This document shows, piece after piece, positions 17,802-25,495 of a DNA stretch of 64,000 bases (positions are counted from its first letter, which is position 1; every line of letters starts with the position of its first letter). Position numbers and translations under genes: made by a program. Location: positions 2,294,001-2,358,000 of the forward strand of contig OZ246007.1 in the NCBI GenBank assembly GCA_965230515.1. The letters are read 5' to 3'. Source of the stretch: JAJFKB01 sp965230515. GTDB taxonomy: Bacteria; Pseudomonadota; Gammaproteobacteria; Pseudomonadales; IMCC2047. The notes under the pieces were generated by a model that was not told the DNA's origin, searched no databases, and worked only from the letters and a program-made list of their open reading frames with translations.

Positions 17802-18350
17802 ATGAACCAGAAAGTGATTACTATGCGCCTTCGCGATTTTACTAAGAATGATCATCCCTTTGGAAACAAACAAGGGAGAGAAACGCTTTCACTACTCTCT
17901 GATTATGTCGATGATAATCCTTCGGATATCTACGAGATTTCTATAGAAGGGATTGAAGCAACTGATGCTTCTTTCCCGAGAGAGAGTGTTATCTCATTAG
18001 CCAAACTTTGTAAGGGTGAGAAGGGATTTTATCTTAGCGGTTCATTCACCAAAGACCTTCTTGATAACTGGCACTATGCTGCAATAGCCAAAGAGCAACC
18101 TTTGATCCTCAAAACCGATGATGGTTACTCAGTTATCGGCCCCGCTCTTAGCAAAGGGGCAAAAGAGCTGCTCGACTTTATTATGAGGGAGGGTGAGGTT
18201 ACTACCTCTAAGGTCGTCCAGAAATTTGGTGGCTCAGCCCAGAATGCGAGCGCTAAGCTCAAAAAACTCTATGCTACAGGCCTGATTTTAGGCAGTAAGG
18301 CCGTTGCCGAGTCTGGCGGTCTAGAATTTGTTTATAAAGCGATCAAATAA
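17802..18350 (+). CDS. STAS-like (DUF4325-type) protein with C-terminal winged helix
   Basis: 182 aa. Residues about 8-100 contain the beta-alpha pattern and the EISIEGIEATDASFPRE segment typical of STAS-like DUF4325 domains. STAS domains often bind GHKL ATPases as anti-anti-sigma partners. Residues about 115-180 (GAKELLDFIMREGEVTTSKV onward) form a winged helix-turn-helix. The partner ATPase gene is 22 bp upstream and also carries a DNA-binding domain. The pair could act as a partner-switching transcription control or as part of a defence module. The family link is from established knowledge; the role is inferred. Confidence 0.75.
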   Translation: MNQKVITMRLRDFTKNDHPFGNKQGRETLSLLSDYVDDNPSDIYEISIEGIEATDASFPRESVISLAKLCKGEKGFYLSGSFTKDLLDNWHYAAIAKEQPLILKTDDGYSVIGPALSKGAKELLDFIMREGEVTTSKVVQKFGGSAQNASAKLKKLYATGLILGSKAVAESGGLEFVYKAIK

Positions 18351-18351
18351 T

Positions 18352-18462
18352 TCTGGTAAAACAGGTTGACTTTAGCAGAATGAATCGGGTATTCTTTGAT
18401 CAATGGGCTTACAAGCCTTTTTTATTGGGGTCTGATAAAACAGATTAACTTTAACAGAAATG
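18352..18462. repeat. Imperfect direct repeat flanking a terminator-like hairpin
   Basis: Copies at 18352-18382 and 18431-18462 share TCTGrTAAAACAGrTTrACT followed by TTArCAGAA(A)TG. The four substitutions are all G in copy 1 and A in copy 2. Between them GGCTTACAAGCC plus a T-run (18406-18423) resembles a weak terminator. Copy 1 contains a TTGACT box followed after 18 bp by TATTCT, a possible sigma-70 promoter. Confidence 0.6.
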
Positions 18463-18474
18463 GAAGAGATACTT

Positions 18475-18648
18475 ATGGCTAAAAATCCACCTATTGGAGA
18501 CGGACACCGCAAAGGGGCGGTTAAAGGACGCTCTCAAACACAAACGCCTTCAGGGCATTACGTAAAGCGTGATGCTTCTACAGGACGATTTATGGATGTA
18601 AAAACAACTGATAAGACGCCGTTCAAAGGCGTTCGTAAGGAGAAGTAG
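18475..18648 (+). CDS. Small basic conserved-type protein
   Basis: 57 aa from ATG 18475; the longer reading starts inside the repeat. The protein is very basic and Gly/Thr-rich (NPPIGDGHRKGAVKGRSQ, then VKRDASTGRFMDVK and PFKGVRKEK). This pattern recurs, to my knowledge, in small uncharacterised proteins of mobile elements. It has no membrane segment, probably binds nucleic acid or is disordered, and does not end in Gly-Gly, so it is not an obvious ubiquitin-like modifier. One base separates its stop from the next gene's start, implying cotranscription. Confidence 0.65.
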   Translation: MAKNPPIGDGHRKGAVKGRSQTQTPSGHYVKRDASTGRFMDVKTTDKTPFKGVRKEK

Positions 18649-18649
18649 C

Positions 18650-19012
18650 ATGGCTAATGGTATTACTCATAGCATAACTGGCGGCTTATGCGGTCTTGGT
18701 GTCGCTATATCTGAGCAGGATAAAGAATCTCCTATAAACCCTGTGCTTGCGATTGGAACAGGGTTAGCTTTTGCTAAGCTGCCTGATATATTGGAACCTG
18801 CGATACATCCCCATCATCGTCAGTTTTGTCATAGCGTGGCTATGCTCACCGCTGTTGGTTATGGTATTAAAAAAGCATATGAGTGGAAGCCGAAGGATAG
18901 TACTGGGGAATTTTGGCGGGCATTGGCACTTTGTGCCGGGGTTGGTTATATCTCCCATTTAGTGCTTGATGGAATTACCCCTCGATCATTGCCGCTATTA
19001 GGAAAAATATAA
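18650..19012 (+). CDS. YdjM/DUF457-like putative membrane metal-dependent hydrolase
   Basis: 120 aa. His-rich motifs at the start (ITHSITGGL), middle (PHHRQFCHS) and end (SHLVLDGITPRSLPLLG) match the DUF457/YdjM family, where conserved His and Asp residues are thought to bind metal at the membrane. Hydrophobic segments lie at about residues 8-18, 30-40, 62-72 and 88-104. In E. coli ydjM is an SOS-regulated gene; no LexA box was confirmed here. It is cotranscribed with the 57-aa gene and lies 28 bp before the MBL-E2-E1-JAB operon. Confidence 0.75.
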   Translation: MANGITHSITGGLCGLGVAISEQDKESPINPVLAIGTGLAFAKLPDILEPAIHPHHRQFCHSVAMLTAVGYGIKKAYEWKPKDSTGEFWRALALCAGVGYISHLVLDGITPRSLPLLGKI

Positions 19013-19040
19013 GCCAACGAAATTTGGAAGGATAGAACTT

Positions 19041-20210
19041 ATGGCCGCAAAAGTAACTTTTTTCCCCGTCGATAACGGTGATATGACATTGATCAGGCTT
19101 GCCGATGACAATGCTACAAGTTTATTAATCGACTGCAAAATCAGATCATCTGCGGATGATCCTCAAGATTCTACTCATGATGCTGGAAAGGCGCTTCGGG
19201 ATAAAATCAAAACTGATGACAAAAATAGGCCATATGTTGATGCCATGCTTCTATCTCACCCAGATGAAGATCATTGCTTAGGGTTGCGAAATCATTTCTG
19301 GTTAGGAAGCGTTGCCGATTATTCAGATGATAAGAAACCACAAAATGAAAAACGCATAATTATCCGTGAATTGTGGTCGTCCCCTATGGTTTTCCGAAGA
19401 GCCTCGAAAAACCATGTGCTTTGTGAAGATGCAAAAGCATTTAATGCCGAAGCAAAGCGCAGAATTCAGGCAAATAGGGATTCAAATTTTTCCGTGCGTA
19501 ATGGCGATAAAATTCTGATTATGGGTGAGGATGAAAATGGGAAAACGGATGACTTGCAGCCAATCTTAATAAAGAAAGGTGAAGAGTTTAAAGGAATTAG
19601 TCAAGCCGCTACTGATTACATTACATCATTTTTAATAGCGCCGATTGGAAAGCAGGATGACGATTCTGAAGAGTTGCTGTCAAAAAACAATTCCAGTGTA
19701 ATTATTGGATTTAAAATTAGACACTCTGCCTTTGGGCAAAGTGTTTGTAAATTTCTTGTCGGTGGTGATGCGGACGTAAATATTTGGGAACGCGTTTCCG
19801 ACGAATTTACCTCAGATGAGTTAGAGTACGATTTATTGTTGGCTCCACATCATTGCTCATGGAGAACGCTGTCTCATGATAGTTGGTCGGAAAATGGTGA
19901 GGACGCCAAAGTTTCTCAAAAGGCGCGGACAGCGCTTGGAAACTCACGCTATGGAGCATTTATTGTTTCGAGTAGCAAACCAATTCTTGATGATAATAAT
20001 GATCCGCCTTGTATTCGTGCAAAACGTGAGTACCGAGATATTCTTGGTTCGTCTGGTGTATTCAAATGTACGGGAGAAGAGCCAACTAAATCAAAACCCG
20101 CGCCGCTTGAGTTTGAAACTACGAGTAGTGGCTTCAAGCTGGCGGTTGCAATTTCTGCCGCCGCATCTGTTACGTCCTGTTCTCCACCACGGGCAGGCGC
20201 ATGGAAGTAG
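19041..20210 (+). CDS. ComEC-like metallo-beta-lactamase-fold protein, defence-type operon gene 1
   Basis: 389 aa. The metal motif SHPDEDH (residues about 72-78) is the S-H-x-D-x-D-H variant typical of ComEC/Rec2-type MBL domains. Further ligands are the Asp in LVGGDADVN and the His pair in LLAPHHCSW. The N-terminal strand FFPVDNGDMTLIRL also fits that family. There are no membrane helices, so it is a stand-alone soluble enzyme, plausibly a nuclease or phosphodiesterase. Its last 10 nt overlap the E2-E1-JAB gene, forcing tight coupling. In this context it is probably the effector, or a target, of the conjugation protein. The C-terminal tail is Ala/Ser/Pro-rich and has no di-glycine. Confidence 0.85.
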   Translation: MAAKVTFFPVDNGDMTLIRLADDNATSLLIDCKIRSSADDPQDSTHDAGKALRDKIKTDDKNRPYVDAMLLSHPDEDHCLGLRNHFWLGSVADYSDDKKPQNEKRIIIRELWSSPMVFRRASKNHVLCEDAKAFNAEAKRRIQANRDSNFSVRNGDKILIMGEDENGKTDDLQPILIKKGEEFKGISQAATDYITSFLIAPIGKQDDDSEELLSKNNSSVIIGFKIRHSAFGQSVCKFLVGGDADVNIWERVSDEFTSDELEYDLLLAPHHCSWRTLSHDSWSENGEDAKVSQKARTALGNSRYGAFIVSSSKPILDDNNDPPCIRAKREYRDILGSSGVFKCTGEEPTKSKPAPLEFETTSSGFKLAVAISAAASVTSCSPPRAGAWK

Positions 20211-22492
20211 ATTATTTTGATTGGGGGGGATTGTGTGTTAATTCTGGCAAACTTGATCCAGTTGTTCAGAAGGTGTATCAGGCTTGTTTGAATGACTCGT
20301 CATGCGAAGTGCTTGAGTTAAGGTTAGATGCTGAAAAAAAGACACAATCAATTTTGGCGGAATTTGCTGATGGCTCTTTCGATATAAATAACTCGGGAGG
20401 TATTGGCAGAGTTGAACGGCTATCCATAACCTATGCTCCCGAAAGTGATTTCTGTTGGGACGTTAGGGCTTTAAGAAAAGACTTTCCTGTCACAATTCAT
20501 CAAAACCACGTTCTTGAGGGTGAGCCTCGATCTTTATGCCTCTATGTTGAACCTTGGTTTTCTATAGAAAGGTCATGGACTCCAGAGTTGTTCTTAAAGC
20601 GAATTTTTTGGTGGCTGAGGGAAACAGCGAATGGAACTATTCATGGCGATGATCAGCCGATAGAGCAGCTATTTTTTTCTAGTCCTTACAACGTAGTTTT
20701 ACCTGAAAACTATTTCTTCGATGATGCCTCAAAGCAGGAAAAAATATCGTTCACTATGATTGGGGATGGCGATAGCACCTCGAAAACATTGATTGGCGAT
20801 TATGTAAGTAAAAACGCTGGTAATAACCCTTTTTGTGTTGCTATTCCAATAGTTTTAGAACCTGTTGAAAATGGGCCTGTAGAAGAGTATCCATATACGT
20901 TAGGTAATCTCCAAGTTCTTCTTGAGAAAAGGAAGGTTGAGATTGTTGATCGATTAAAGAATGCTGTGTTAGATCGGGTTTCCGAAAATGGAATTGGTGT
21001 CCAAAATCAGGAAAGAGAGTTTGTGATCCTGTTAATCGGAATGCCTAGAATTCGAAACGAAGTAATCGAAAAAATTGAAACTCAAGGCTTTATGGTTGAT
21101 CTGTCCTTCGGTGCCCTTGGTGAGAAACTTGGTGTTTTATTTCGGGCGCCTGATCAAAATAAATGGTATCGGGACGCACTGGGGAACTCTGATTGTGATG
21201 ATTGGAGAGAGGTTCCTATATTTCCAGTAAGTGTGACGACCTACCCGACCCGTGAGCAAATCAGGCAATATTCAGGGATATCAAAAGAGGATATCGTTCC
21301 GAATGGGATTATAGCCGGAGCAGGTGCTCTTGGTGGTTTAATTGCCAAGATATGGAGTCGGGAATGTTGGGGTGAATGGACAATTATAGATGACGATATT
21401 CTCAAGCCTCATAATATTGCTCGCCATATTTCGACTCGCCATGGTGTGGGATTTTCAAAATCGATAGTGGTTGATTCAATCGTAAATGATGTACACGATT
21501 TCGAAGATAATAGCTCGCCCAAAAATTTTGTCGATAGTGTCGTTTCTGATAATCCAGAAATAGTTAAGCGAATTGGAGAGGCTGATCTTCTCGTTGATGT
21601 GACTACTACGTTATATGTTCCGAGAGAACTCTCAAGAAAAGAAAATTGTCCTAGAACAGTAAGTGCATTTGTCACTCCTTCTGGTATGTCATCCGTAATG
21701 CTCCTAGAGGATAACGAGCGAAATATTCGTTGTAACAGCTTGGAGGCTCAATACTATAGGGCAATATTAAATAGCGACTGGGGTGAAACGCATCTGACAG
21801 GACATTTGGGGAAATTATGGGTTGGTGCGGGATGCAGAGAAGTTACGATTGCGATGTCCGACGAACTGATTCATCTTCATGCCGCGATTTTATCTAGGCA
21901 GATTAGAAAAAAATCAGCTCTTCCGACTGCCAGAATCTGCATTTGGGACTGTCAGGATGATGTTGGTGGTGTTGTTTCTCACGATATAGAGGTGTTCCAA
22001 ACACAGTCTGCCATGATTTTTGGCTGGGAAGTGTGCTGGGATGACGGTTTTTTGAGCGAAGCCAAAAAATATCGTAAGGAAGCTCTTCCTAATGAAACAG
22101 GTGGCCTGTTGTTTGGAATAATTGACCAAAAGGATAAAACAATAACGTTAGTTAAAGCCTGTAGCGCTCCAGATAATAGTGAATCTACGCCTACAAGTTT
22201 TGAGCGCGGAGCTTATGATTCAACTGATATTCTGGATGATTATCGAGAGCGTTCGGGAGGGGTTGTTACATACGTTGGCGAATGGCATTCCCATCCTCAA
22301 GGGTGTGAAGCCCTACCTAGCCAAGATGATATAGGGCAGCTTCGATTTTTAACCAGTGCTTTGAAAAACGAAGGAATGCCCGCTCTTATGCTGATAGTTT
22401 CTTATTCTTCATTTGGTCTTTATCTTGGAGAGCAAGGTGTTGTTTTAGATTTTCCTGCTAGCGAACCCTGCAAAAAAACGGACGAATTTTAA
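20201..22492 (+). CDS. Fused E2-E1-JAB ubiquitin-like conjugation protein
   Basis: 763 aa with three enzyme modules in one chain. Residues about 1-165 look like a bacterial E2 domain, with HQNH (100-103) and a candidate catalytic Cys113 in SLCLYVEPW. Residues about 350-590 form a ThiF/E1 adenylation domain: nucleotide loop GAGALGG at 373-379, DDD at 397-399, and N405/R408. Residues about 610-755 form a JAB/JAMM isopeptidase with a complete zinc site: E632, then H696-S-H698-P and S707-x2-D710. Activation, transfer and removal of a modifier could all be done by one protein. Type II CBASS uses separate Cap2 (E2-E1) and Cap3 (JAB). No cyclase or modifier gene is adjacent here. Its stop directly abuts the next start. 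Confidence 0.88.
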   Translation: MEVDYFDWGGLCVNSGKLDPVVQKVYQACLNDSSCEVLELRLDAEKKTQSILAEFADGSFDINNSGGIGRVERLSITYAPESDFCWDVRALRKDFPVTIHQNHVLEGEPRSLCLYVEPWFSIERSWTPELFLKRIFWWLRETANGTIHGDDQPIEQLFFSSPYNVVLPENYFFDDASKQEKISFTMIGDGDSTSKTLIGDYVSKNAGNNPFCVAIPIVLEPVENGPVEEYPYTLGNLQVLLEKRKVEIVDRLKNAVLDRVSENGIGVQNQEREFVILLIGMPRIRNEVIEKIETQGFMVDLSFGALGEKLGVLFRAPDQNKWYRDALGNSDCDDWREVPIFPVSVTTYPTREQIRQYSGISKEDIVPNGIIAGAGALGGLIAKIWSRECWGEWTIIDDDILKPHNIARHISTRHGVGFSKSIVVDSIVNDVHDFEDNSSPKNFVDSVVSDNPEIVKRIGEADLLVDVTTTLYVPRELSRKENCPRTVSAFVTPSGMSSVMLLEDNERNIRCNSLEAQYYRAILNSDWGETHLTGHLGKLWVGAGCREVTIAMSDELIHLHAAILSRQIRKKSALPTARICIWDCQDDVGGVVSHDIEVFQTQSAMIFGWEVCWDDGFLSEAKKYRKEALPNETGGLLFGIIDQKDKTITLVKACSAPDNSESTPTSFERGAYDSTDILDDYRERSGGVVTYVGEWHSHPQGCEALPSQDDIGQLRFLTSALKNEGMPALMLIVSYSSFGLYLGEQGVVLDFPASEPCKKTDEF

Positions 22493-23227
22493 ATGTTATC
22501 AGATATTTTTGATGAATATAGCTTAGGCGCACGAGTAAGACCCTCACTTCTTGCCTTACTGCCTTTTATAATAACTTCGTATATTGTTTTCCCATCTCTA
22601 TACAATGTTGTTGCTACGTTGTTCAGTATTATTGTGTCATGTGGATTTATCACCGCATTGGCTCATTATTCGAGATTTGAAGGTAGAAAAACAGAAAAAC
22701 GGTTATATCGAATTTGGGGCGGGAGACCAACAACCATCATGCTGCGACATGAAGATAGCACGTTGGATAAGCATACAAAGATCAGGTATCACAAATGTAT
22801 TTCGCAAAATATTATAGATTGGCATGCTCCAACAAGCGATGATGAGCGGAATAATCCAGATGAAGCAAATGGGTATTACGATTCCGCCATACGGTGGTTG
22901 CTTGAAAAAACCAGAGACACAAAAACCTATCGGTTGTTATTCAAAGAAAATATTTCGTACGGATTTAGAAGGAATTCTCGCGGAATTAAATGGCTTGGAG
23001 TTTTGGTTTCGTTGCTTTCGCTTTCATTGGTCTTAATGTATTTATATTCTAGTGGCGAATATCTCGACTTAAATAAGCATGCCTTGGAGTATGGGGTGGT
23101 TGCTTTTTCTACGATTATGTTGCTCTGGTGGTTATTTATTGTCAAAGATGCTTGGGTTAAAGATGCGGCTTATAGTTACGCATCTAGACTTCTTGCTGTA
23201 TGCGAAAATCTGGATAAAGAGACATGA
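22493..23227 (+). CDS. Membrane protein with two transmembrane pairs, operon gene 3
   Basis: 244 aa. Hydrophobic segments at about residues 20-38 and 42-60, then a soluble loop of about 100 residues rich in Arg, Asp and His, then segments at about 167-188 and 200-220 and a short cytoplasmic tail. This puts two hairpins in the membrane with the loop on the cytoplasmic side. No SLATT or known effector signature is certain. It starts immediately after the TAA of the E2-E1-JAB gene (TAA ATG), so it is part of the same unit. A membrane-disrupting or membrane-anchored effector role is a reasonable inference only. Confidence 0.8.
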   Translation: MLSDIFDEYSLGARVRPSLLALLPFIITSYIVFPSLYNVVATLFSIIVSCGFITALAHYSRFEGRKTEKRLYRIWGGRPTTIMLRHEDSTLDKHTKIRYHKCISQNIIDWHAPTSDDERNNPDEANGYYDSAIRWLLEKTRDTKTYRLLFKENISYGFRRNSRGIKWLGVLVSLLSLSLVLMYLYSSGEYLDLNKHALEYGVVAFSTIMLLWWLFIVKDAWVKDAAYSYASRLLAVCENLDKET

Positions 23228-23289
23228 GATCGTCCGATAGAATCGGAGATACATTGATTTTAATACTTGGCTTTCAACTATAACTAAAA

Positions 23290-23469
23290 TCAAGGGCATG
23301 GAGCCCTTGACGAAAGTTCGTTTTCGATATTTTCAAGTGAAGCCAATGCGTTCACGCGTTCCAGTGTTTGCGGCTTACTTTTTGCCAGTTCGTTAAAAAC
23401 CTTTCTATGTAGGCCATAAAGCTCGTTCGTGTTTTTGGCTGCCAGTTCAAATCTTGTAATCAATTTCAT
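23290..23469 (-). CDS. Small conserved-type mobile-element protein
   Basis: 59 aa from ATG 23469, chosen because a strong GGAGGT site precedes it; the longer reading has none. The sequence MKLITRFELAAKNTNELYGL, followed by a helix with FNELA and ending RAPCP, resembles short proteins often found beside antirestriction genes on plasmids. It is all-helical, with no catalytic motif. Its 3' end lies in an 8-bp inverted repeat (23290-23297/23303-23310), a likely terminator shared with the convergent membrane-protein gene. It diverges from ardA across the hairpin-rich leader. Confidence 0.65.
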   Translation of the reverse strand: MKLITRFELAAKNTNELYGLHRKVFNELAKSKPQTLERVNALASLENIENELSSRAPCP

Positions 23470-23528
23470 TGTTACCTCCTGTTTTGGAGGCCGTGACTGC
23501 CACGGCCTTTGTATGGCCGCGTGTTTGT

Positions 23529-23971
23529 GCAAAGTGACTGATCTGCACCTTAGGTCGCAATATTATGAAGAAGCGTTACGCTTGCTGATCCATCGTCACT
23601 TTGCGCTAGTGGTAATGCTAAAAGGCAGTGTTGGTTAAGGGCTCAATCAGGTGGTGCTGATTGATTAAAAATTGCTGGTAGTGCTAAAGCACGACTGCTT
23701 TGAAAGACGTTGAAGTTTTCCGCTGCGCTAGGCAGAAAGCTCAATAAGGTATGAACACTGATCGTGTTCGCTTGATTCAATAATTACGTGCCCCTTTTGG
23801 GTAAACGTCAAAATATCACACAACTTGTCTCCATCAAGACATCCCCCTTCCTTCCGCGCCCGAAAAGACTGGGCTTGTGCAGGACGGGCGGTTCCCCCTG
23901 TCTGGATTACGCCAAAACATGTGATCTTACGCTCGCTTCTCTCGCTCCTTTGTCTGGGGTTTTCAACCCCA
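23529..23971. promoter_or_regulatory. Hairpin-rich divergent leader upstream of ardA
   Basis: About 440 bp without a supported ORF. Perfect stems: 23529-23538/23595-23604 (10 bp) enclosing 23571-23575/23579-23583; 23643-23650/23657-23664 (8 bp); 23753-23758/23764-23769; and 23955-23961/23965-23971 (7 bp). It separates the divergent 59-aa gene from ardA. In conjugative plasmids, structured leader DNA upstream of ardA-type genes can fold as single strand into a promoter for early expression after transfer. This region is a candidate for that, or a structured RNA. Confidence 0.45.
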
Positions 23972-24007
23972 AAAGGGGATGTGTTTTTAAGATTAAGGAG
24001 AAAAGCA

Positions 24008-24520
24008 ATGAGCGAAGAAATCAGAATTTATGTGGCATGTTTGGCAGCGTATAACAGCGGCTATTTGCACGGTGTTTGGATTGATGCAACGGCAGACATT
24101 GACGACATTCAAGACCAAATAAACAGCATGTTGGAATCCAGCCCTGTAGAGGATGCAGAAGAATACGCCATTCATGACTTTGAAGGTTACGGCAGTTATC
24201 GCCTATCAGAGTATGAAGGCATACAAAGTGCCCACGAAGTAGCCTGTTTTATTGAAGAGCATGGCGAGATAGCTGCCGAATTGATCAGCCATTTTTCAAC
24301 GCTTGAAGAAGCACAGAAAGCCATGGAGGAAGATTATCAAGGCGAGTATGCAAGCCTCTCAGATTACGCGCAAGAAATCACGGAAGAAACAAGCGAAGTG
24401 CCGAGCCATTTAGAATTTTATATCGATTATGACCGCATGGGGCGTGACATGGAAATGAGCGGCGATATTTTTACAATCGAGACGGGTTATCAGGAAGTGC
24501 ATGTTTTCTGGAACAGATAG
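24008..24520 (+). CDS. ardA: Antirestriction protein ArdA
   Basis: 170 aa from ATG 24008, preceded by AAGGAGAAAAGC; the longer in-frame reading lies in the leader. The N-terminus (IRIYVACLAAYNSGYLHGVW) and the acidic composition throughout are diagnostic of ArdA, an elongated dimer that mimics bent B-DNA. Family members occupy the DNA site of type I restriction enzymes, protecting incoming DNA. It is striking that the same element carries a complete type I system about 8 kb away. ArdA would protect the element on entry into hosts with other type I enzymes. It may also influence its own HsdMSR, which is inference. Confidence 0.92.
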   Translation: MSEEIRIYVACLAAYNSGYLHGVWIDATADIDDIQDQINSMLESSPVEDAEEYAIHDFEGYGSYRLSEYEGIQSAHEVACFIEEHGEIAAELISHFSTLEEAQKAMEEDYQGEYASLSDYAQEITEETSEVPSHLEFYIDYDRMGRDMEMSGDIFTIETGYQEVHVFWNR

Positions 24521-24529
24521 GGGGTAGCC

Positions 24530-24844
24530 ATGGAAGGCAAAGAAATACTTATTTTGAAGTGGCGGAGCTATAATATTCAGATTGCTTTTACAAGAAGTTA
24601 TTCGAGGGCATTTGAGGAGGTTTACGGCTATCCGATGTCTCATGTTGAGATCAGAACGGTAGAGCCAGATTTAGCACCATTGCCTGTTAGTGATACAGGT
24701 TATCGCTCTATTTTTATAACCTTGCCTGAAATAGAAAATCTGGGTGGTGTTAAGGCCATGATTAAAGATTATCTTGATGACGCCGCGCGCAATAAATCAT
24801 GGCAAGAGCAGGAAGAAAAAGCGCGGCAATATGATCTGTTCTAG
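24530..24844 (+). CDS. Hypothetical protein cotranscribed with ardA
   Basis: 104 aa, starting 9 bp after ardA with a GGGGG-type site. Soluble and mixed alpha/beta: N-terminal strands (EILILKWRSYNIQIAFTRSY), then a C-terminal charged helix (WQEQEEKARQYDLF). It has no Cys, membrane segment or nuclease motif. Similar short genes follow ardA on plasmids, and the coupling suggests an early-transfer role, but no function is established. The end QYDLF is a short acidic-aromatic tail that could be a peptide docking motif. Confidence 0.65.
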   Translation: MEGKEILILKWRSYNIQIAFTRSYSRAFEEVYGYPMSHVEIRTVEPDLAPLPVSDTGYRSIFITLPEIENLGGVKAMIKDYLDDAARNKSWQEQEEKARQYDLF

Positions 24845-24853
24845 CGAGTTGCC

Positions 24854-25141
24854 TTAAATATGCGCCTCATCCAGCGGTAAAAAATCTGGATGAGGCCAGT
24901 TATAATATTCACCTGAGGCGGTAGCGCGTTTATAGCGCTGAGCGATGTCATTAGAGCAGCATTCCATCGCATAGCAATATGCAGAAACGGCGCTGTAAAA
25001 TTCTGAGGTTTGCGGCTCGTAGTTGTACTGGTTGCTTAAAGCTTGTGCCATTTGACAGCCCAGAAGCCCTGATTCCTCACTCAAACCCATAAGGCGCTCA
25101 GATTCTTTTATGATCTCCGCCGTTTTAAATTGATAGCTCAT
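24854..25141 (-). CDS. Hypothetical protein in mobilization region
   Basis: 95 aa, helical, Tyr- and Cys-containing (QTSEFYSAVSAYCYAMECC), with no signal peptide or known domain. It converges with the ardA operon (9 bp between stops) and lies 13 bp after the 108-aa gene on the same strand, in a run mobC-relaxase-108 aa-95 aa. It is therefore probably the last gene of the mobilization operon. I do not recognise the family. Confidence 0.6.
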   Translation of the reverse strand: MSYQFKTAEIIKESERLMGLSEESGLLGCQMAQALSNQYNYEPQTSEFYSAVSAYCYAMECCSNDIAQRYKRATASGEYYNWPHPDFLPLDEAHI

Positions 25142-25154
25142 AATTTTGCCCGCG

Positions 25155-25481
25155 CTAATAAGGAAAAACGCCAGTGAATGGCATTTTGCTGTTTAATATC
25201 GCCTGAATATCTTCAGGCAAATAAATCGTCGGATCGTCATAGCCGATCCGAATTTCAGAATTATTGCGCGGCATGAATTCCATGCCGTCTTTTTTGATAG
25301 AAAAAATGAGCGTGTTGTGCGCAAGCCAGCGCCCGTAACACACATCATAACCTTCGCTTTCAAGTAGTTCGGCGATTTCAGGCGTTTCAATTTTTCCGTC
25401 GCCGTCATCGTAGCCGAATTTTGAAAAGGCATGGCTCCAGTGGTAGCGGTTTCCGCAATGTTCGCATTTATCACAGGCCAT
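25155..25481 (-). CDS. Hypothetical protein with N-terminal Cys/His cluster
   Basis: 108 aa. The N-terminus CDKCEHCGNRYHWSH (residues 3-17) gives three cysteines and two histidines, a likely zinc-binding knuckle. The remainder is mixed alpha/beta with no other motif. It lies 14 bp downstream of the relaxase gene and is cotranscribed with it. This suggests a small DNA-binding or regulatory partner in mobilization, although no homologous function is known to me. Confidence 0.6.
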   Translation of the reverse strand: MACDKCEHCGNRYHWSHAFSKFGYDDGDGKIETPEIAELLESEGYDVCYGRWLAHNTLIFSIKKDGMEFMPRNNSEIRIGYDDPTIYLPEDIQAILNSKMPFTGVFPY

Positions 25482-25495
25482 GCCATTGTCCTTTC

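Noticed and set aside
18650..23227. CBASS system
   Set aside because: No CD-NTase cyclase gene and no nucleotide-sensing effector is visible; only the E2-E1 and JAB parts are shared with type II CBASS.
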